NCBI RefSeq assembly: GCF_013416775.1
Contig: NZ_SZVI01000012.1
Location: 124,001 to 188,000 of the forward strand
Length of the DNA: 64,000 bases
Direction of reading: 5' to 3'
DNA from: Rhodoferax sp. BLA1
GTDB lineage: Bacteria > Pseudomonadota > Gammaproteobacteria > Burkholderiales > Burkholderiaceae_C
In this document: positions 38,701 through 47,286 of the stretch, in pieces
How the letters are laid out: every line of letters begins with the position of its first letter
How positions within the stretch are numbered: the first letter of the stretch is position 1
The notes under the pieces: model-generated
Told to the model about the DNA's origin: nothing
Database searches by the model: none
Seen by the model: only the letters and a program-made list of their open reading frames with translations
Made by a program: the position numbers and the translations under genes

Positions 38701-40713
38701 CCCCGCGTTGGCACACACCGGTGAGGCTGCAAAAAAGGCGCCCTGGAAGGCGTTGCCCTGCATGCGCAGCATCAGCTCGGCGCTGCCAGCTTCTTCGCGG
38801 GCGATCTGGAACGCATCCAGGTAATAAACACGAATCTCCTGCTCCACAATCTGCTTTTGCGCCCACAGCGGGAACGCGCCCCAGGTGGCCTCACCCAGAT
38901 TGCTCTGGATGATGAAGACGCCGCCTTTTTTGAGCCCAGTGAGAGGGTTGGAGTGGCCAAACACCGCCGGGTCGGGTGACAACACCACATCCAGGTGCAC
39001 ATATTCGCTGTTGACGCGAATCAGCTCCGGTGCAGCCGACAGGTAGTAGGTGGTGGGCTGGCCCTTCTTTTCCGAGCCGTACTTGGGGTTGGCCTTGATC
39101 TCGTAACCCAGCAGGTCAAACAGTGTCATGGCCAGGTTTTTGCCGGTGGTGATCGCGCCCCAGCCCCCAATCGAGTGCATCCGCACGGTGATGGCTCCCG
39201 GGGGCATCAGGTTCGGATTTTCCGAGCCACGCACTGAGAGTTCACTCAAACGAGGGTAGACCGCCTGCAAGGCTTCCTGGTGCAACTCATCCTTGGGGTT
39301 GAGCGGGTCGCGGGCGAAATCAACCGAGAGGTAGAAGAAAGGCCGACGTTGGCCCTGCGGCAACATGTTTTCGAACGCACCAATCAAGCCCTCAGGCTGC
39401 AGATCGCGTGAACCCAGACCGTAACAGCCGGAGTACAAGCGCGGCATTTCACCCGCAGCCAGGCTGGCATAACCGGGATAGGGCAGGGCGCCGTCCCTGG
39501 AACTGCTGCGTTCGGCCTCAGCCTGGCCGTTTTCCTGGCATTTGGAGAGGGTGGCGCGGACTTCGCGCATCAGTGGCAGATCTTCCGCCAGGGGCTGGTC
39601 GGTGCGCTCCAACACCGCAACGCCTTTTTTGCCGCGCAACACATGGCCCAACAGGTCGCCGGGGAAGGGGCGGAACATGCTCAGGTTGACCACCCCGACT
39701 TTGAGTTGGCGTGTGGTGCGCAGGTAGTCGGCCACTGCCTCGGCCTGCACGATCATGCTGCCCATGCCGAGGATCAGGTAGTCCGCATCATCACTTGTCC
39801 AGCCACTCACACGTTGGTAACTGCGGCCGGTGAGCTGCGCGTACTCGGCCATGCACTGGTCGGCCATGGCCGCGATGTGGTCGAAGAAATAGGGGCGCTG
39901 GCCTGCCACCGACTGCATGTAGGCGTCCTGGTTTTGGACCGAGCCTGACAGCATTGGTGCATCCACATCCCAGATGGCCGGTACACGGCGGCGTTGTGGG
40001 CCATACAGCATGGCCTGGGCGGGTGTGGGTGTGTCGATCAGGTCATCCGGTTTGCCAAGGAACTCCGCCACCAGCTCACGCTCGGGCAGACGTGCGGACT
40101 CAATCAGGTGGGTGGTCAGGAACCCATCCTGGCCGACGATGGCTGGGGTCAGCGAGAGTTCGGCCACCTTGCGTGCGATCAGATTGAGGTCGGCCGCCTC
40201 GGTGGCGTTTTTGGCCATCACCTGGATAAACCCAGTGTCGTCGATACAGTGGTAATCATCGTGCCCGGCATGCACGTTCAGGCTGGCCTTGGTGATGGCC
40301 CGGCAGCCCATGTTGAGCACATAGGGCAGGCGTTTACCCACCGTGGCGTAGAGCGACTCGTGCATGAACGCAATGCCCTGGCCTGATGAAAAGTTGGTGG
40401 CACGCAGCCCGGTCATCGACATGCCCGCAGTGACACCGGCCGCCGCGTGTTCGGACTCCGGCTCGACAAAAATCAGAGGGCGTTCTGAGATGTTGAGATG
40501 CCCTGAAGAAACCTCCTCGGCCCAGTACTCCCCCATCTGGGTAGAGGGTGTGATCGGGTAGGCCCCTGCTGCATCGGACGCCTCGCGTTCGACGTGGATG
40601 ACTGCGGTGTTGCCGTCGACCGCGTCACGGATGCCTGGGTACTTCGCCGCAGGGCGATCTGAGTGGGCTGCGTGGGTGTCACGTTTCAAATAATCGAGGA
40701 CCTTGTTGAGCAT
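35752..40713 (-). CDS. nifJ: Long pyruvate:ferredoxin (flavodoxin) oxidoreductase with C-terminal ferredoxin domain
   Basis: 1653 residues in one chain; typical NifJ/PFOR is about 1170-1230. Order: pyrimidine-binding domain with the conserved YPITPST (about 51), transketolase C-like domain II, gamma domain GGWGAITTGKN (about 515-525), two ferredoxin motifs CTACGKCYTVCP (about 810) and CKSCALCVTVCD (about 950), TPP domain with CGDGACLGCGEK (about 1015) and GGDGAMYDIG and NTGGQ, and an added C-terminal ferredoxin (CTACDEC from about 1582, CTAGC near 1626). Roughly 110 residues are inserted after the TPP Cys motif. It oxidises a 2-oxoacid, most likely pyruvate, to acyl-CoA and CO2, reducing ferredoxin. 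It sits between rnfB and rnfC, so its electrons can go straight to Rnf. Confidence 0.9.
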   Translation of the reverse strand: MLNKVLDYLKRDTHAAHSDRPAAKYPGIRDAVDGNTAVIHVEREASDAAGAYPITPSTQMGEYWAEEVSSGHLNISERPLIFVEPESEHAAAGVTAGMSMTGLRATNFSSGQGIAFMHESLYATVGKRLPYVLNMGCRAITKASLNVHAGHDDYHCIDDTGFIQVMAKNATEAADLNLIARKVAELSLTPAIVGQDGFLTTHLIESARLPERELVAEFLGKPDDLIDTPTPAQAMLYGPQRRRVPAIWDVDAPMLSGSVQNQDAYMQSVAGQRPYFFDHIAAMADQCMAEYAQLTGRSYQRVSGWTSDDADYLILGMGSMIVQAEAVADYLRTTRQLKVGVVNLSMFRPFPGDLLGHVLRGKKGVAVLERTDQPLAEDLPLMREVRATLSKCQENGQAEAERSSSRDGALPYPGYASLAAGEMPRLYSGCYGLGSRDLQPEGLIGAFENMLPQGQRRPFFYLSVDFARDPLNPKDELHQEALQAVYPRLSELSVRGSENPNLMPPGAITVRMHSIGGWGAITTGKNLAMTLFDLLGYEIKANPKYGSEKKGQPTTYYLSAAPELIRVNSEYVHLDVVLSPDPAVFGHSNPLTGLKKGGVFIIQSNLGEATWGAFPLWAQKQIVEQEIRVYYLDAFQIAREEAGSAELMLRMQGNAFQGAFFAASPVCANAGLSEETLFRAIEKQLETKFGGKGGRVVQNNLTVVKRGYVETREITSKPLGTSHKALPKTSAGLPIMLLRTPVADAKQLPPVADLHRFWEQTGHFYATGKGNDNLVDPFIGASLVPAATGIYRDMTGIRFEHPVWLADQCTACGKCYTVCPDSAIPGLVNSVAEVFNTALQRIETGGTPTRFLRRAVRVAEKKLRVLITGDGVAVRPLIDQAIEATIAEAPEDEQPNMSKEFKLLKTELGNFQFAATKPYWSHKEKKAPGSGGLFSITVNPLTCKSCALCVTVCDDKALKMVTQTEASIKTLRQDWDFWLDLPTTPKEYGRIDSLDEKIGALETLLLDKANYNSMNCGDGACLGCGEKTAIHLFTSAAAALMQPRVRDYVARLDLLIVSLEQHMRNRLADAIDLSDASAVVSAVNASSSQDLTLSTLAASLSANKPSQPLDPAWIKRTAQLLDKLKDLRWRYVEGPSKRGRADMGLVNSTGCTSVWGSTYPYHPYPFPWTSHLFQDSPSVAMGLFEGHMAKMAEGFKAVRIADMELKGEYIHERDADFFKRFDWPQFSDDEWHMCPPVVSLGGDGAMYDIGFQNLSRAMMSGKPIKVLVVDTQVYSNTGGQACTSGFISQVSDMAPFGKAMHGKTEIRKEMSVIAMAHRTSFVLQSTIAHVNHLLEGYIDGLNSRRPALFNIYAVCPPEHGVGDDKSVAQSKLAVESRAYPLFRFDPDAGITFSESISLEGNPAIESDWPSYSLEYLDESGQKQRMDLPVTFADFAATEGRFSKQFRKAPAETWNDAMLPLADLLALPQDEREGKFPYIWATDSKNHLMRLLVSKELVLACEERQNFWQQLKDIAGLSRRASEVDTQAVTERVRAELIEKITNSLTLPGSQTAPLAPVLDTHATVAPVPGGGYEACWVDTPECTACDECTSLAPKVFAYNDQKQVVVLNPKGAKFKDLVKAAEKCTAGCLHPGTAWDMTEAGVDKLLARAAKYN

Positions 40714-40769
40714 GGTGTGTTCCCGGTAAAAGGACGAATCCTTGTGAGTTTGAGCAGGTGGCGGCCGCG

Positions 40770-41648
40770 TCAGTGCTTGATGGGTAAGGCATCGTTGCGC
40801 AGGATCTTTTTCGCGGCGTGTCCTCGCGACCCATGATCTGGGTCGGCAAACCAAACGATGGCACCGGTTGGGCAACGGTCGGTCAGGTGTTGGGTGGCTT
40901 GGTCGTGCCAGTCGTCGTCGATCTCGACCAGGTTGTTGCGTAAAGTCAGCAGGCCGGGCGGCGCATCCGCCACACATTTGCCGCAGGCGGTGCAGGCGAC
41001 CTCGCAGGCAGCTTGGGCAGCATCACCATCGGCCCGGTTACGGCAGGCGATCCAGAGTTTGTGGCTGAGTTCCTGAAGAGAGAACAGACCTTTGGGGCAG
41101 ACAGCCACACAGTCATTACATGCTGTGCATTTGAGCGGGTCCACCACTGGCAGGCCATGCCGATCCAGGTGCAGGGCACCTTGTTTGCAGACATTGACAC
41201 AATCGCCCAGCCCCAGGCAACCCCAGGCACATTCCTTGCCGCCTCCACTCACCACGGCCGCAGCGCGGCAGCTCGACAAACCCGCGTACCGCGCCCGGGT
41301 GTAGGCCACATGTTTGCCCCCGGCACAGGCTAGGCGCGCCACACGGCGCTCAACGTCGCCTGCATCCACGCCCAGCATCGTGGCAATCATGCCAAGCTGC
41401 GCTGCACTGCTCACCGTGCACTGTGCTGGAACAATCTCGCCAGCAATCACTTTCTCGGCAAAGTTGCGGCAACCCGCCAGACCACAGGCACCACAGTTGG
41501 ATTTGGGCAGCAGGTTCTCCACCTCTTCAATCCGAGGGTCTTCATACACATACAGCCGACGATTCGCAAAAGCCAGCACACCCGCGAGCAACACCCCCAG
41601 CGTTGCCATGAAAAGCCCTGCGCTACCAATCGTGCCAATGAGTTCCAA
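40770..41648 (-). CDS. rnfB: Rnf complex subunit B
   Basis: About 292 residues, longer than many RnfB. An N-terminal transmembrane helix, a Cys domain (NCGACGLAGC, about 51-60), and two [4Fe-4S] motifs (CLGLGDCVNVC and CTACNDCVAVCP), then a further CTACGKCVADAP where the fourth Cys is absent. It is the ferredoxin-side subunit. The start is taken as the TTG at 41648 because GGAGGA lies 6 nt upstream and outside apbE; an ATG at 41741 would overlap apbE by 44 nt with no such site. Confidence 0.88.
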   Translation of the reverse strand: MELIGTIGSAGLFMATLGVLLAGVLAFANRRLYVYEDPRIEEVENLLPKSNCGACGLAGCRNFAEKVIAGEIVPAQCTVSSAAQLGMIATMLGVDAGDVERRVARLACAGGKHVAYTRARYAGLSSCRAAAVVSGGGKECAWGCLGLGDCVNVCKQGALHLDRHGLPVVDPLKCTACNDCVAVCPKGLFSLQELSHKLWIACRNRADGDAAQAACEVACTACGKCVADAPPGLLTLRNNLVEIDDDWHDQATQHLTDRCPTGAIVWFADPDHGSRGHAAKKILRNDALPIKH

Positions 41649-41697
41649 CGTCAGTCCTCCAGTCGGGTGTTCAACAACAGGTTCACCTGGGCGCCAC

Positions 41698-42699
41698 TCA
41701 GGCAGACAACGCCGGGAAATTGGGTGTGACCTGGATGGCACCGTTTTTGTGGATCAGCAAGGCATCCACCTGTGGCAGTTGTTGGGCCAGTGCCAGTGCC
41801 TTGTTGGCCCCCATCACCATGAAGGCGGTTGACAGCCCGTCGGCCATCAAGCCGGTGGGCGCCAGCACCGTGGCGCTGGCCAAGGTGGTGGGGGAGTCTC
41901 CGGTCGCAGGATCAAAGATATGGTGATGGATGTGGTCCGGGCTGAAAAAGGTCTCGTAGTCGCCTGATGTGGCCAATTGGCGACCATCCAGCGCGGCCTT
42001 GGCGGCGAGTGCATCGGTGTGTCGCGGGTTCTTGATGCCCAGGACCCAGGGCAAGCCGGTCGTTTTGTGGCCCAGTGCACCAAATTCGCCGGTGTCGACC
42101 AGGGCGTGGCTGATCCCATGCGCACGCAAACTCGCCAGTGCCAGGTCAGCTGCATACCCCTGCGCCAGACCGTTGAGGGTGATGCCCATACCAGGCTGTG
42201 CCAGGCTGACTTGTTGTCCGCCTACGCTCAGACCTTGCCAGTTGACCAGGGCCTTGGCGCTCGCTACAGCCTCGGGTGTCGGCAGTTCGCCTAGCGCTTG
42301 CGCTTGTGTGAAAACCCGCCACAAGGGTTGCACGGTGATGTCAAACGCCCCTGCCGTCTGTTCGGAGATTTGTCGGGCATAAGTCAGCACCTTGACCAGA
42401 TGGGGGTCAGGTTTCTCAATGCGCCCCAACAGATTCAGTTGGTAGACCTGGCTGTGTTCCTGATGCAGGCTCATCAAGGCATCCACCTGGCTGACCTGGG
42501 CCAAGGCCTCGGTGATGGCCGCTTGCGCTTGTGTGGCCTCGTCATGCCACAGCGCAATGCTCACGGTGGTGCCAAAAGCTTTGCCCGAGCCTGAATAGGG
42601 CCGCAGATTGGAGCGTGCGCCGTTGGGCGTGTCGAGACAGGCCAAGGCCGCCAATGAACCCAGACCCAATGAAGCCGAAAGCAAAGTACGTCGACGCAT
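41698..42699 (-). CDS. apbE: FAD:protein FMN transferase
   Basis: 333 residues with a Tat-like leader (MRRRTLLSAS). ApbE signatures: FGTTVSIALW, DITVQPLWRVF, GMGITLNGLAQGYAAD and the metal-binding DTGEFGALG. It transfers FMN from FAD to Thr in SGAT motifs of RnfG and RnfD in the periplasm. The start at 42699 has AAGGGGG 6 nt upstream; earlier ATGs lack one. First gene of the operon. Confidence 0.92.
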   Translation of the reverse strand: MRRRTLLSASLGLGSLAALACLDTPNGARSNLRPYSGSGKAFGTTVSIALWHDEATQAQAAITEALAQVSQVDALMSLHQEHSQVYQLNLLGRIEKPDPHLVKVLTYARQISEQTAGAFDITVQPLWRVFTQAQALGELPTPEAVASAKALVNWQGLSVGGQQVSLAQPGMGITLNGLAQGYAADLALASLRAHGISHALVDTGEFGALGHKTTGLPWVLGIKNPRHTDALAAKAALDGRQLATSGDYETFFSPDHIHHHIFDPATGDSPTTLASATVLAPTGLMADGLSTAFMVMGANKALALAQQLPQVDALLIHKNGAIQVTPNFPALSA

Positions 42700-42721
42700 C
42701 CGCAACCCCCTTGTAGACATT

Positions 42722-42739
42722 TGTCCGAAGTAGCGGACA
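42722..42739. promoter_or_regulatory. Palindrome in apbE leader
   Basis: TGTCCG (42722-42727) and CGGACA (42734-42739), 6-bp spacer, 23 nt before the apbE start. It can fold as a small leader hairpin or serve as a protein site. Confidence 0.4.
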
Positions 42740-42776
42740 TTTGCATACATTTTAAGTTTGTTACAGGTGTTTTCAT

Positions 42777-42807
42777 ACAAGTGTAAATCTTTCATTACAC
42801 TTGTCAA
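42777..42807 (-). promoter_or_regulatory. Sigma70-like promoter overlapped by operator palindrome, Rnf/PFOR operon
   Basis: Read on the minus strand: TTGACA (42807-42802), 16-bp spacer, TACACT (42785-42780). Over it lies a perfect palindrome ACAAGTGTAA (42777-42786) and TTACACTTGT (42795-42804) with 8-bp spacer. A third half-site TTACAGGTGT follows at 42761-42770. The overlap of -35 and -10 by the palindrome points to repression. Confidence 0.6.
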
Positions 42808-42902
42808 AATCAACGTAAGTATTTGATTTAAAAGACTTGGTGGTGCGTTTTAGCCAAAAAAACGAAATTCCAGCCGTGTGTGATGGGCCTGCAGCCCCTG
42901 GG

Positions 42903-43523
42903 TCATTTTCCTAATATGGGAAACAGTTTCACCAGGCCGTCAGACATCACCTCCACCGCCAGCGCCGCCAGAATCAGGCCCATCAGCCGGGTCATGACAT
43001 TGATGCCGGTCTTGCCCAGCCTGCGGGCAATCGGTTTTGCCAGAGAAAAACACAGCGCGGTGGCCAGGGCCACCACCACGCCGTAGCCCACCAGTGTGGT
43101 GAGTTGCAGCACACTTTTGGCCTTGTCGGCATAAATCACCACGGTGGACATGGTGGCTGGGCCGGTCAGCAGTGGAATGGTCAGTGGCACCACGGCAATG
43201 CTGGTACGGGCAGCCGCGTCCTGCATTTCCTCGGCGTTGGACTTGGCCTCGGCTGGTTGCGCGTTGAGCATGGCCAGCGAGGATGTCAGCAACAACATGC
43301 CCCCGCCGACCTGAAAGCTGGCCAGCGAGATGCCAAAAAACTTCAGAATCTGCAAGCCCATCAGCGCACTGACGGCAATCACCACAAAACAGCTGAAGGC
43401 AGAAATCAGGACCGTGCGCCGACGCTGCTCGTCATCAAAGTTCTGGGTGTAGTGGATAAAAAACGGCACGATGGCCAGCGGGTTGACGATGGCCAGCAGG
43501 GTGACGAGGGGTTTGAAATCCAT
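42903..43523 (-). CDS. MarC-family membrane protein
   Basis: 206 residues with six hydrophobic helices. MarC/UPF0056 features: NPLAIVPFFIHYT near the N terminus and PLTIPLLTGPATMSTVV (about 124-140). Function is unknown despite the name; the older link to drug resistance was withdrawn. A separate unit from the apbE operon, 203 nt away. Confidence 0.85.
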   Translation of the reverse strand: MDFKPLVTLLAIVNPLAIVPFFIHYTQNFDDEQRRRTVLISAFSCFVVIAVSALMGLQILKFFGISLASFQVGGGMLLLTSSLAMLNAQPAEAKSNAEEMQDAAARTSIAVVPLTIPLLTGPATMSTVVIYADKAKSVLQLTTLVGYGVVVALATALCFSLAKPIARRLGKTGINVMTRLMGLILAALAVEVMSDGLVKLFPILGK

Positions 43524-43556
43524 GGTGTGTGGGTATTGCGGGTTTTGAATAAGTGC

Positions 43557-44303
43557 TTAACGTCCACCTGCCACGTCGAGCAAAGCGCCGGTGGTGTAAC
43601 TGGACGCATCCGAGAGCAGCCAGACAATGGATTGGGCTATTTCCTGTGCTGTCCCTGGACGTTGCATCGGCACCGTGGATGCCAGCTGATGGGCGCGCTC
43701 GGGCTGGCCGCCTGAGGCGTGGATCTTTGTATCGATGATGCCGGGGCGCACCGCATTGACCCGGATACCCTCCTGCGCCAGCTCTCGCGCCAACCCGATG
43801 GTGAAGCTGTCGATGGCCCCTTTGCTGGCCGCGTAATCCACATACTGACCAGCACTGCCTAGACTGGCGGCGATGCTGGAGACATTCACGATGGCGCCGC
43901 CGCTGCCGCCAAAACGTGTGCTCATGCGTTGGATGGCCTCGCGGGCGCACACAAAACTGCCCAGCACATTGGTGTCAAACATGCGGCGCAGGCGCTGCAC
44001 CGTGATGCTGTCGACCCGGCTGGCCACGTCCACCACCCCGGCGTTGTTCACCAGCGCTGTCAGTCGCCCGAGCTTGGCATCCACTTCCTTAAACATGGCG
44101 ACCACTTGGTCTTCTTGGGCCACATCAGCCTGCACCGCGATGGCGGTGCCGCCGTTGGCTTGAATCTGCTGTACCACCGCGTGAGCCGCGTTGGTATCTC
44201 TGGTGTAGTTGACGGCCACAGCAAAACCGTGTTGTGCCGCCAGCAGCGCGGTGGCAGCGCCAATGCCGCGCGAACCACCTGTGATCAAGAGTATTTTTTG
44301 CAT
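43557..44303 (-). CDS. SDR-family oxidoreductase
   Basis: 248 residues. Rossmann TGGSRGIGAA (about 8-17), NNAG (about 86-89), catalytic Ser in VSSIAAS, YxxxK as YAASK (about 156-160) and NAVRPGII. NADP-dependent dehydrogenase or reductase of the FabG-like type, substrate unknown. Start at 44303; a longer frame upstream is not coding. MarC follows 33 nt downstream. Confidence 0.85.
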   Translation of the reverse strand: MQKILLITGGSRGIGAATALLAAQHGFAVAVNYTRDTNAAHAVVQQIQANGGTAIAVQADVAQEDQVVAMFKEVDAKLGRLTALVNNAGVVDVASRVDSITVQRLRRMFDTNVLGSFVCAREAIQRMSTRFGGSGGAIVNVSSIAASLGSAGQYVDYAASKGAIDSFTIGLARELAQEGIRVNAVRPGIIDTKIHASGGQPERAHQLASTVPMQRPGTAQEIAQSIVWLLSDASSYTTGALLDVAGGR

Positions 44304-44383
44304 GCAGCCATCGTATTCGGTTTGCTGGGGCGCGTTTTGGCAAAACATGGAAAATGGCCGTTTCCCTGGATCGGAGAACGCCC

Positions 44384-45058
44384 ATGACGTCTTTGCTTGA
44401 GTTGACCGCCGCCGACGGTTTTCAGTTTCCGGTGTACCAGGCCACACCAACGGGTCCGGTGCGCGGCGCCGTGGTGGTGTTGCAGGAGATTTTTGGTGTC
44501 AACCGCCATATCCGTTCAGTGACCGACGGCTTTGCTGCGCAGGGTTATCTGGCGCTGGCGCCGTCCACCTTTCACCGGGTTCGGCAGGGTGTGGACATGG
44601 GTTATTCACCTGAGGACATCGCAGCAGGTGTGGCCTTGAAGGCTCAGGTCGAAGGGCTTCCCGCGCCCGGTGTGTTGGCCGACATCCAGGCCACGGTGGA
44701 CCATGCGGCTCGCCTGGTGCCCTCGGGCAAGGTCGCAGTGGTCGGGTATTGCTGGGGTGGTTTGTTGGCTTGGCGCGCAGCTTGTGCGCTGGACCACATC
44801 ACGGCTGCGGTGCCGTATTACGGCGGCGGCATGACACAGCCGGTCGAGATCGCCAGGCGCCCTAAAGTGCCGGTGCTGGCACATTTTGCAGAGCACGACG
44901 CCTCGATTCCGCTGCAAGGTGTCGAAGCCTTTCGGTTGGCGCACCCCGAGGTGGCGCTGCATCTGTACAACGCCAGCCACGGTTTCAATTGTGACTGCCG
45001 ATCTGCTTATAACGCCTCTGCGGCCTCGTTGGCGTTGGAGAGAACACTCTCTTTTTAG
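44384..45058 (+). CDS. Dienelactone hydrolase family protein
   Basis: 224 residues, no signal. Catalytic Cys in GYCWGG (about residue 123), Asp in EHDASIP (about 171) and His in SHGFNC (about 203), the DLH triad. Cleaves lactones such as dienelactone in aromatic degradation, or acts as a general esterase. A GGAGAACG ribosome site precedes the ATG. Divergent from the SDR gene. Confidence 0.88.
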   Translation: MTSLLELTAADGFQFPVYQATPTGPVRGAVVVLQEIFGVNRHIRSVTDGFAAQGYLALAPSTFHRVRQGVDMGYSPEDIAAGVALKAQVEGLPAPGVLADIQATVDHAARLVPSGKVAVVGYCWGGLLAWRAACALDHITAAVPYYGGGMTQPVEIARRPKVPVLAHFAEHDASIPLQGVEAFRLAHPEVALHLYNASHGFNCDCRSAYNASAASLALERTLSF

Positions 45059-45099
45059 AGCAATCCCTGCGCCAGTGAGGTCTCGCGTCTGAAACGGGC

Positions 45100-45414
45100 T
45101 CAGCCCTTGTTGCTCAGGCAGTCCTTCATGAAGGCCTTGCGCTCATCGCCTTTGAGTGCCTTGTCACCGGCTTCCTTGTTGCAGGTTTTCATCTTCTCCT
45201 GCTGCGTTATTTTTTTGTCGGAGGTTGCTGCTGCAGGTTTGGCGCCCAGGCAATCTTTCATGAAGGCCTTGCGCTCATCGCCTTTGAGTGCCTTGTCACC
45301 GGCTTCTTTGTTGCAGCTTGTCATCTTGCTTTGCTGCGCGGTTTGGGCTTGCACCGAACCCAGGGATAACGCCAAGCCCAAGCCCAAACCCAGAATTGCC
45401 AATACTGTTTTCAT
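45100..45414 (-). CDS. PsiF-repeat periplasmic protein
   Basis: 104 residues: signal peptide (about 1-23) and two PsiF repeats (CNKEAGDKALKGDERKAF, twice), each with a pair of cysteines. The two repeats share a 50-bp identical DNA stretch (45125-45174 and 45257-45306), a sign of recent internal duplication or conversion. PsiF is phosphate-starvation-inducible in E. coli; function unknown. Confidence 0.85.
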   Translation of the reverse strand: MKTVLAILGLGLGLALSLGSVQAQTAQQSKMTSCNKEAGDKALKGDERKAFMKDCLGAKPAAATSDKKITQQEKMKTCNKEAGDKALKGDERKAFMKDCLSNKG

Positions 45415-45555
45415 CGGAACACCTTTCTTTGTTGCGGAAATGACCGTGGGCGATTCGACCACAGAAGCTTGGCCAAAACAACCAAGGTCTGTGTGACCCA
45501 GTGTGGTCCACGCGTCAAGGAAGAGGGAGCTTGGCCTGCCGCCTAAAATCAGCCC

Positions 45556-47253
45556 ATGCTGACTGTCAAAACCGAACTCCTTGAAGCCCTGCGCCAAGCG
45601 CTGGAAGATCTTTTGCCCGGTGCGGGCGCGCGTGCCGCGTTTGAGTCGCCCAAAGTGGCGGCACATGGTGACCTGGCCACCACCGCCGCGATGCAACTGG
45701 CCAAACCCCTCAAACTCAACCCGCGCCAGTTGGCGGAAACCCTGTGTACCAGCTTGCGGGCCACGCCGCCCTACCAGACCTGGGTTGAGGCACTGGAGAT
45801 TGCCGGCCCGGGCTTCATCAACATCAAGCTCAAACCGGCTGCCAAACAGCAGGTGGTGCGTGAGGTGCTGGCGCAGACCCAAAGCTACGGCACGCAGGTG
45901 TCCAATGGTCAACGGTTGTTGGTGGAGTTCGTCTCGGCCAACCCGACCGGCCCGCTGCATGTGGGACATGGCCGCCAGGCCGCGCTCGGTGATGCCATCT
46001 GCAACCTGTTCACCACCCAGGGCTACCAGGTGCACCGCGAGTTTTACTACAACGACGCCGGTGTCCAAATCCAGACCCTGGCCAACAGCACCCAGCTGCG
46101 CGCCAAAGGTTTCAAGCCCGGAGACGACTGCTGGCCGACCGACCCCGACAACCCCGCCAGCAAGGCCTTCTACAACGGCGACTACATCCAGGACATCGCC
46201 AACGACTTTTTGGCTAAAAAAACCGTTCAGGCCGACGACCGCACGTTTACCGCCAGTGGTGATGTGGATGACCTGGATTCGATTCGCCAGTTTGCCGTGG
46301 CCTATCTGCGCAACGAGCAGGACAAGGACCTGCAGGCTTTCAACCTCAAGTTTGACGAGTACTACCTGGAGTCCAGCCTGTACACCAGTGGCCGGGTTGA
46401 GGCCACGGTCAACAAACTGGTGGCCAACGGCAAGACCTATGAGCAAGACGGCGCCTTGTGGCTCAAAAGTACCGACTACGGTGACGACAAAGACCGCGTC
46501 ATGCGCAAGAAAGACGGCAGCTACACCTACTTTGTGCCCGATGTGGCCTACCACATCGCCAAGTGGGAACGTGGTTACACCAAGGTGATCAACATCCAGG
46601 GCACCGACCACCACGGTACGATTGCCCGGGTGCGCGCCGGGCTGCAGGCGGCGGATGTGGGTATCCCGCAAGGTTATCCGGACTACGTGTTGCACACCAT
46701 GGTGCGCGTTGTCAAGGGCGGTGAAGAGGTCAAGATCAGCAAACGCGCTGGCAGTTATGTGACCTTGCGCGACCTGATCGAGTGGACCAGCAAAGACGCA
46801 GTGCGCTTTTTCCTGTTGAGCCGCAAGCCCGATACCGAATACACCTTTGATGTTGATCTGGCCGTGGCCAAGAACAACGACAACCCGGTGTATTACGTGC
46901 AGTACGCCCATGCACGCATTTGCTCCGTGCTCGCAGGTTGGGGCGGTGACGAGACCACCCTGGCCGGTGTGGATTTGAGCCCGCTGGACAGCCCGCAGGC
47001 CCAGGCGCTGATGCTGTTGCTGGCCAAGTACCCGGCCATGCTCAGTGACGCCGCCAGCGGATTTGCCCCGCACGACGTGACCTTCTACTTGCGTGAATTG
47101 GCCGCCTGTTACCACAGCTACTACGACGCCGAGCGCATCCTGGTGGACGACGAAGCGGTCAAGCTGGCGCGGCTTGCCTTGGTGGCGGCCACCGCGCAGG
47201 TGCTGCACAACGGCCTGGCGGTGCTGGGTGTGGCTGCCCCGCGAAAAATGTGA
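45556..47253 (+). CDS. argS: Arginyl-tRNA synthetase
   Basis: 565 residues, the usual length. An N-terminal tRNA-recognition domain precedes the HIGH box [12 protein letters not shown] (about 137), a KMSKS-like KISKRAG sits near 395, and an anticodon-binding C-terminal domain follows. Charges tRNA-Arg. First of a plus-strand block with the SPOR and dsbA genes. Confidence 0.97.
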   Translation: MLTVKTELLEALRQALEDLLPGAGARAAFESPKVAAHGDLATTAAMQLAKPLKLNPRQLAETLCTSLRATPPYQTWVEALEIAGPGFINIKLKPAAKQQVVREVLAQTQSYGTQVSNGQRLLVEFVSANPTGPLHVGHGRQAALGDAICNLFTTQGYQVHREFYYNDAGVQIQTLANSTQLRAKGFKPGDDCWPTDPDNPASKAFYNGDYIQDIANDFLAKKTVQADDRTFTASGDVDDLDSIRQFAVAYLRNEQDKDLQAFNLKFDEYYLESSLYTSGRVEATVNKLVANGKTYEQDGALWLKSTDYGDDKDRVMRKKDGSYTYFVPDVAYHIAKWERGYTKVINIQGTDHHGTIARVRAGLQAADVGIPQGYPDYVLHTMVRVVKGGEEVKISKRAGSYVTLRDLIEWTSKDAVRFFLLSRKPDTEYTFDVDLAVAKNNDNPVYYVQYAHARICSVLAGWGGDETTLAGVDLSPLDSPQAQALMLLLAKYPAMLSDAASGFAPHDVTFYLRELAACYHSYYDAERILVDDEAVKLARLALVAATAQVLHNGLAVLGVAAPRKM

Positions 47254-47286
47254 TCACGCAATAACAACAGGTAGCGAAAGCAAAAC

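Noticed and set aside
42699..42902. Sigma-54 promoter or NifA sites before the Rnf operon
   Set aside because: No GG-N10-GC at -24/-12 and no TGT-N10-ACA; a TTGACA-type promoter fits better.
45556..47208. Minus-strand open frame of about 700 codons that would join psiF
   Set aside because: It is the mirror frame of argS; only its last 104 codons, the psiF gene, have a real start and family.
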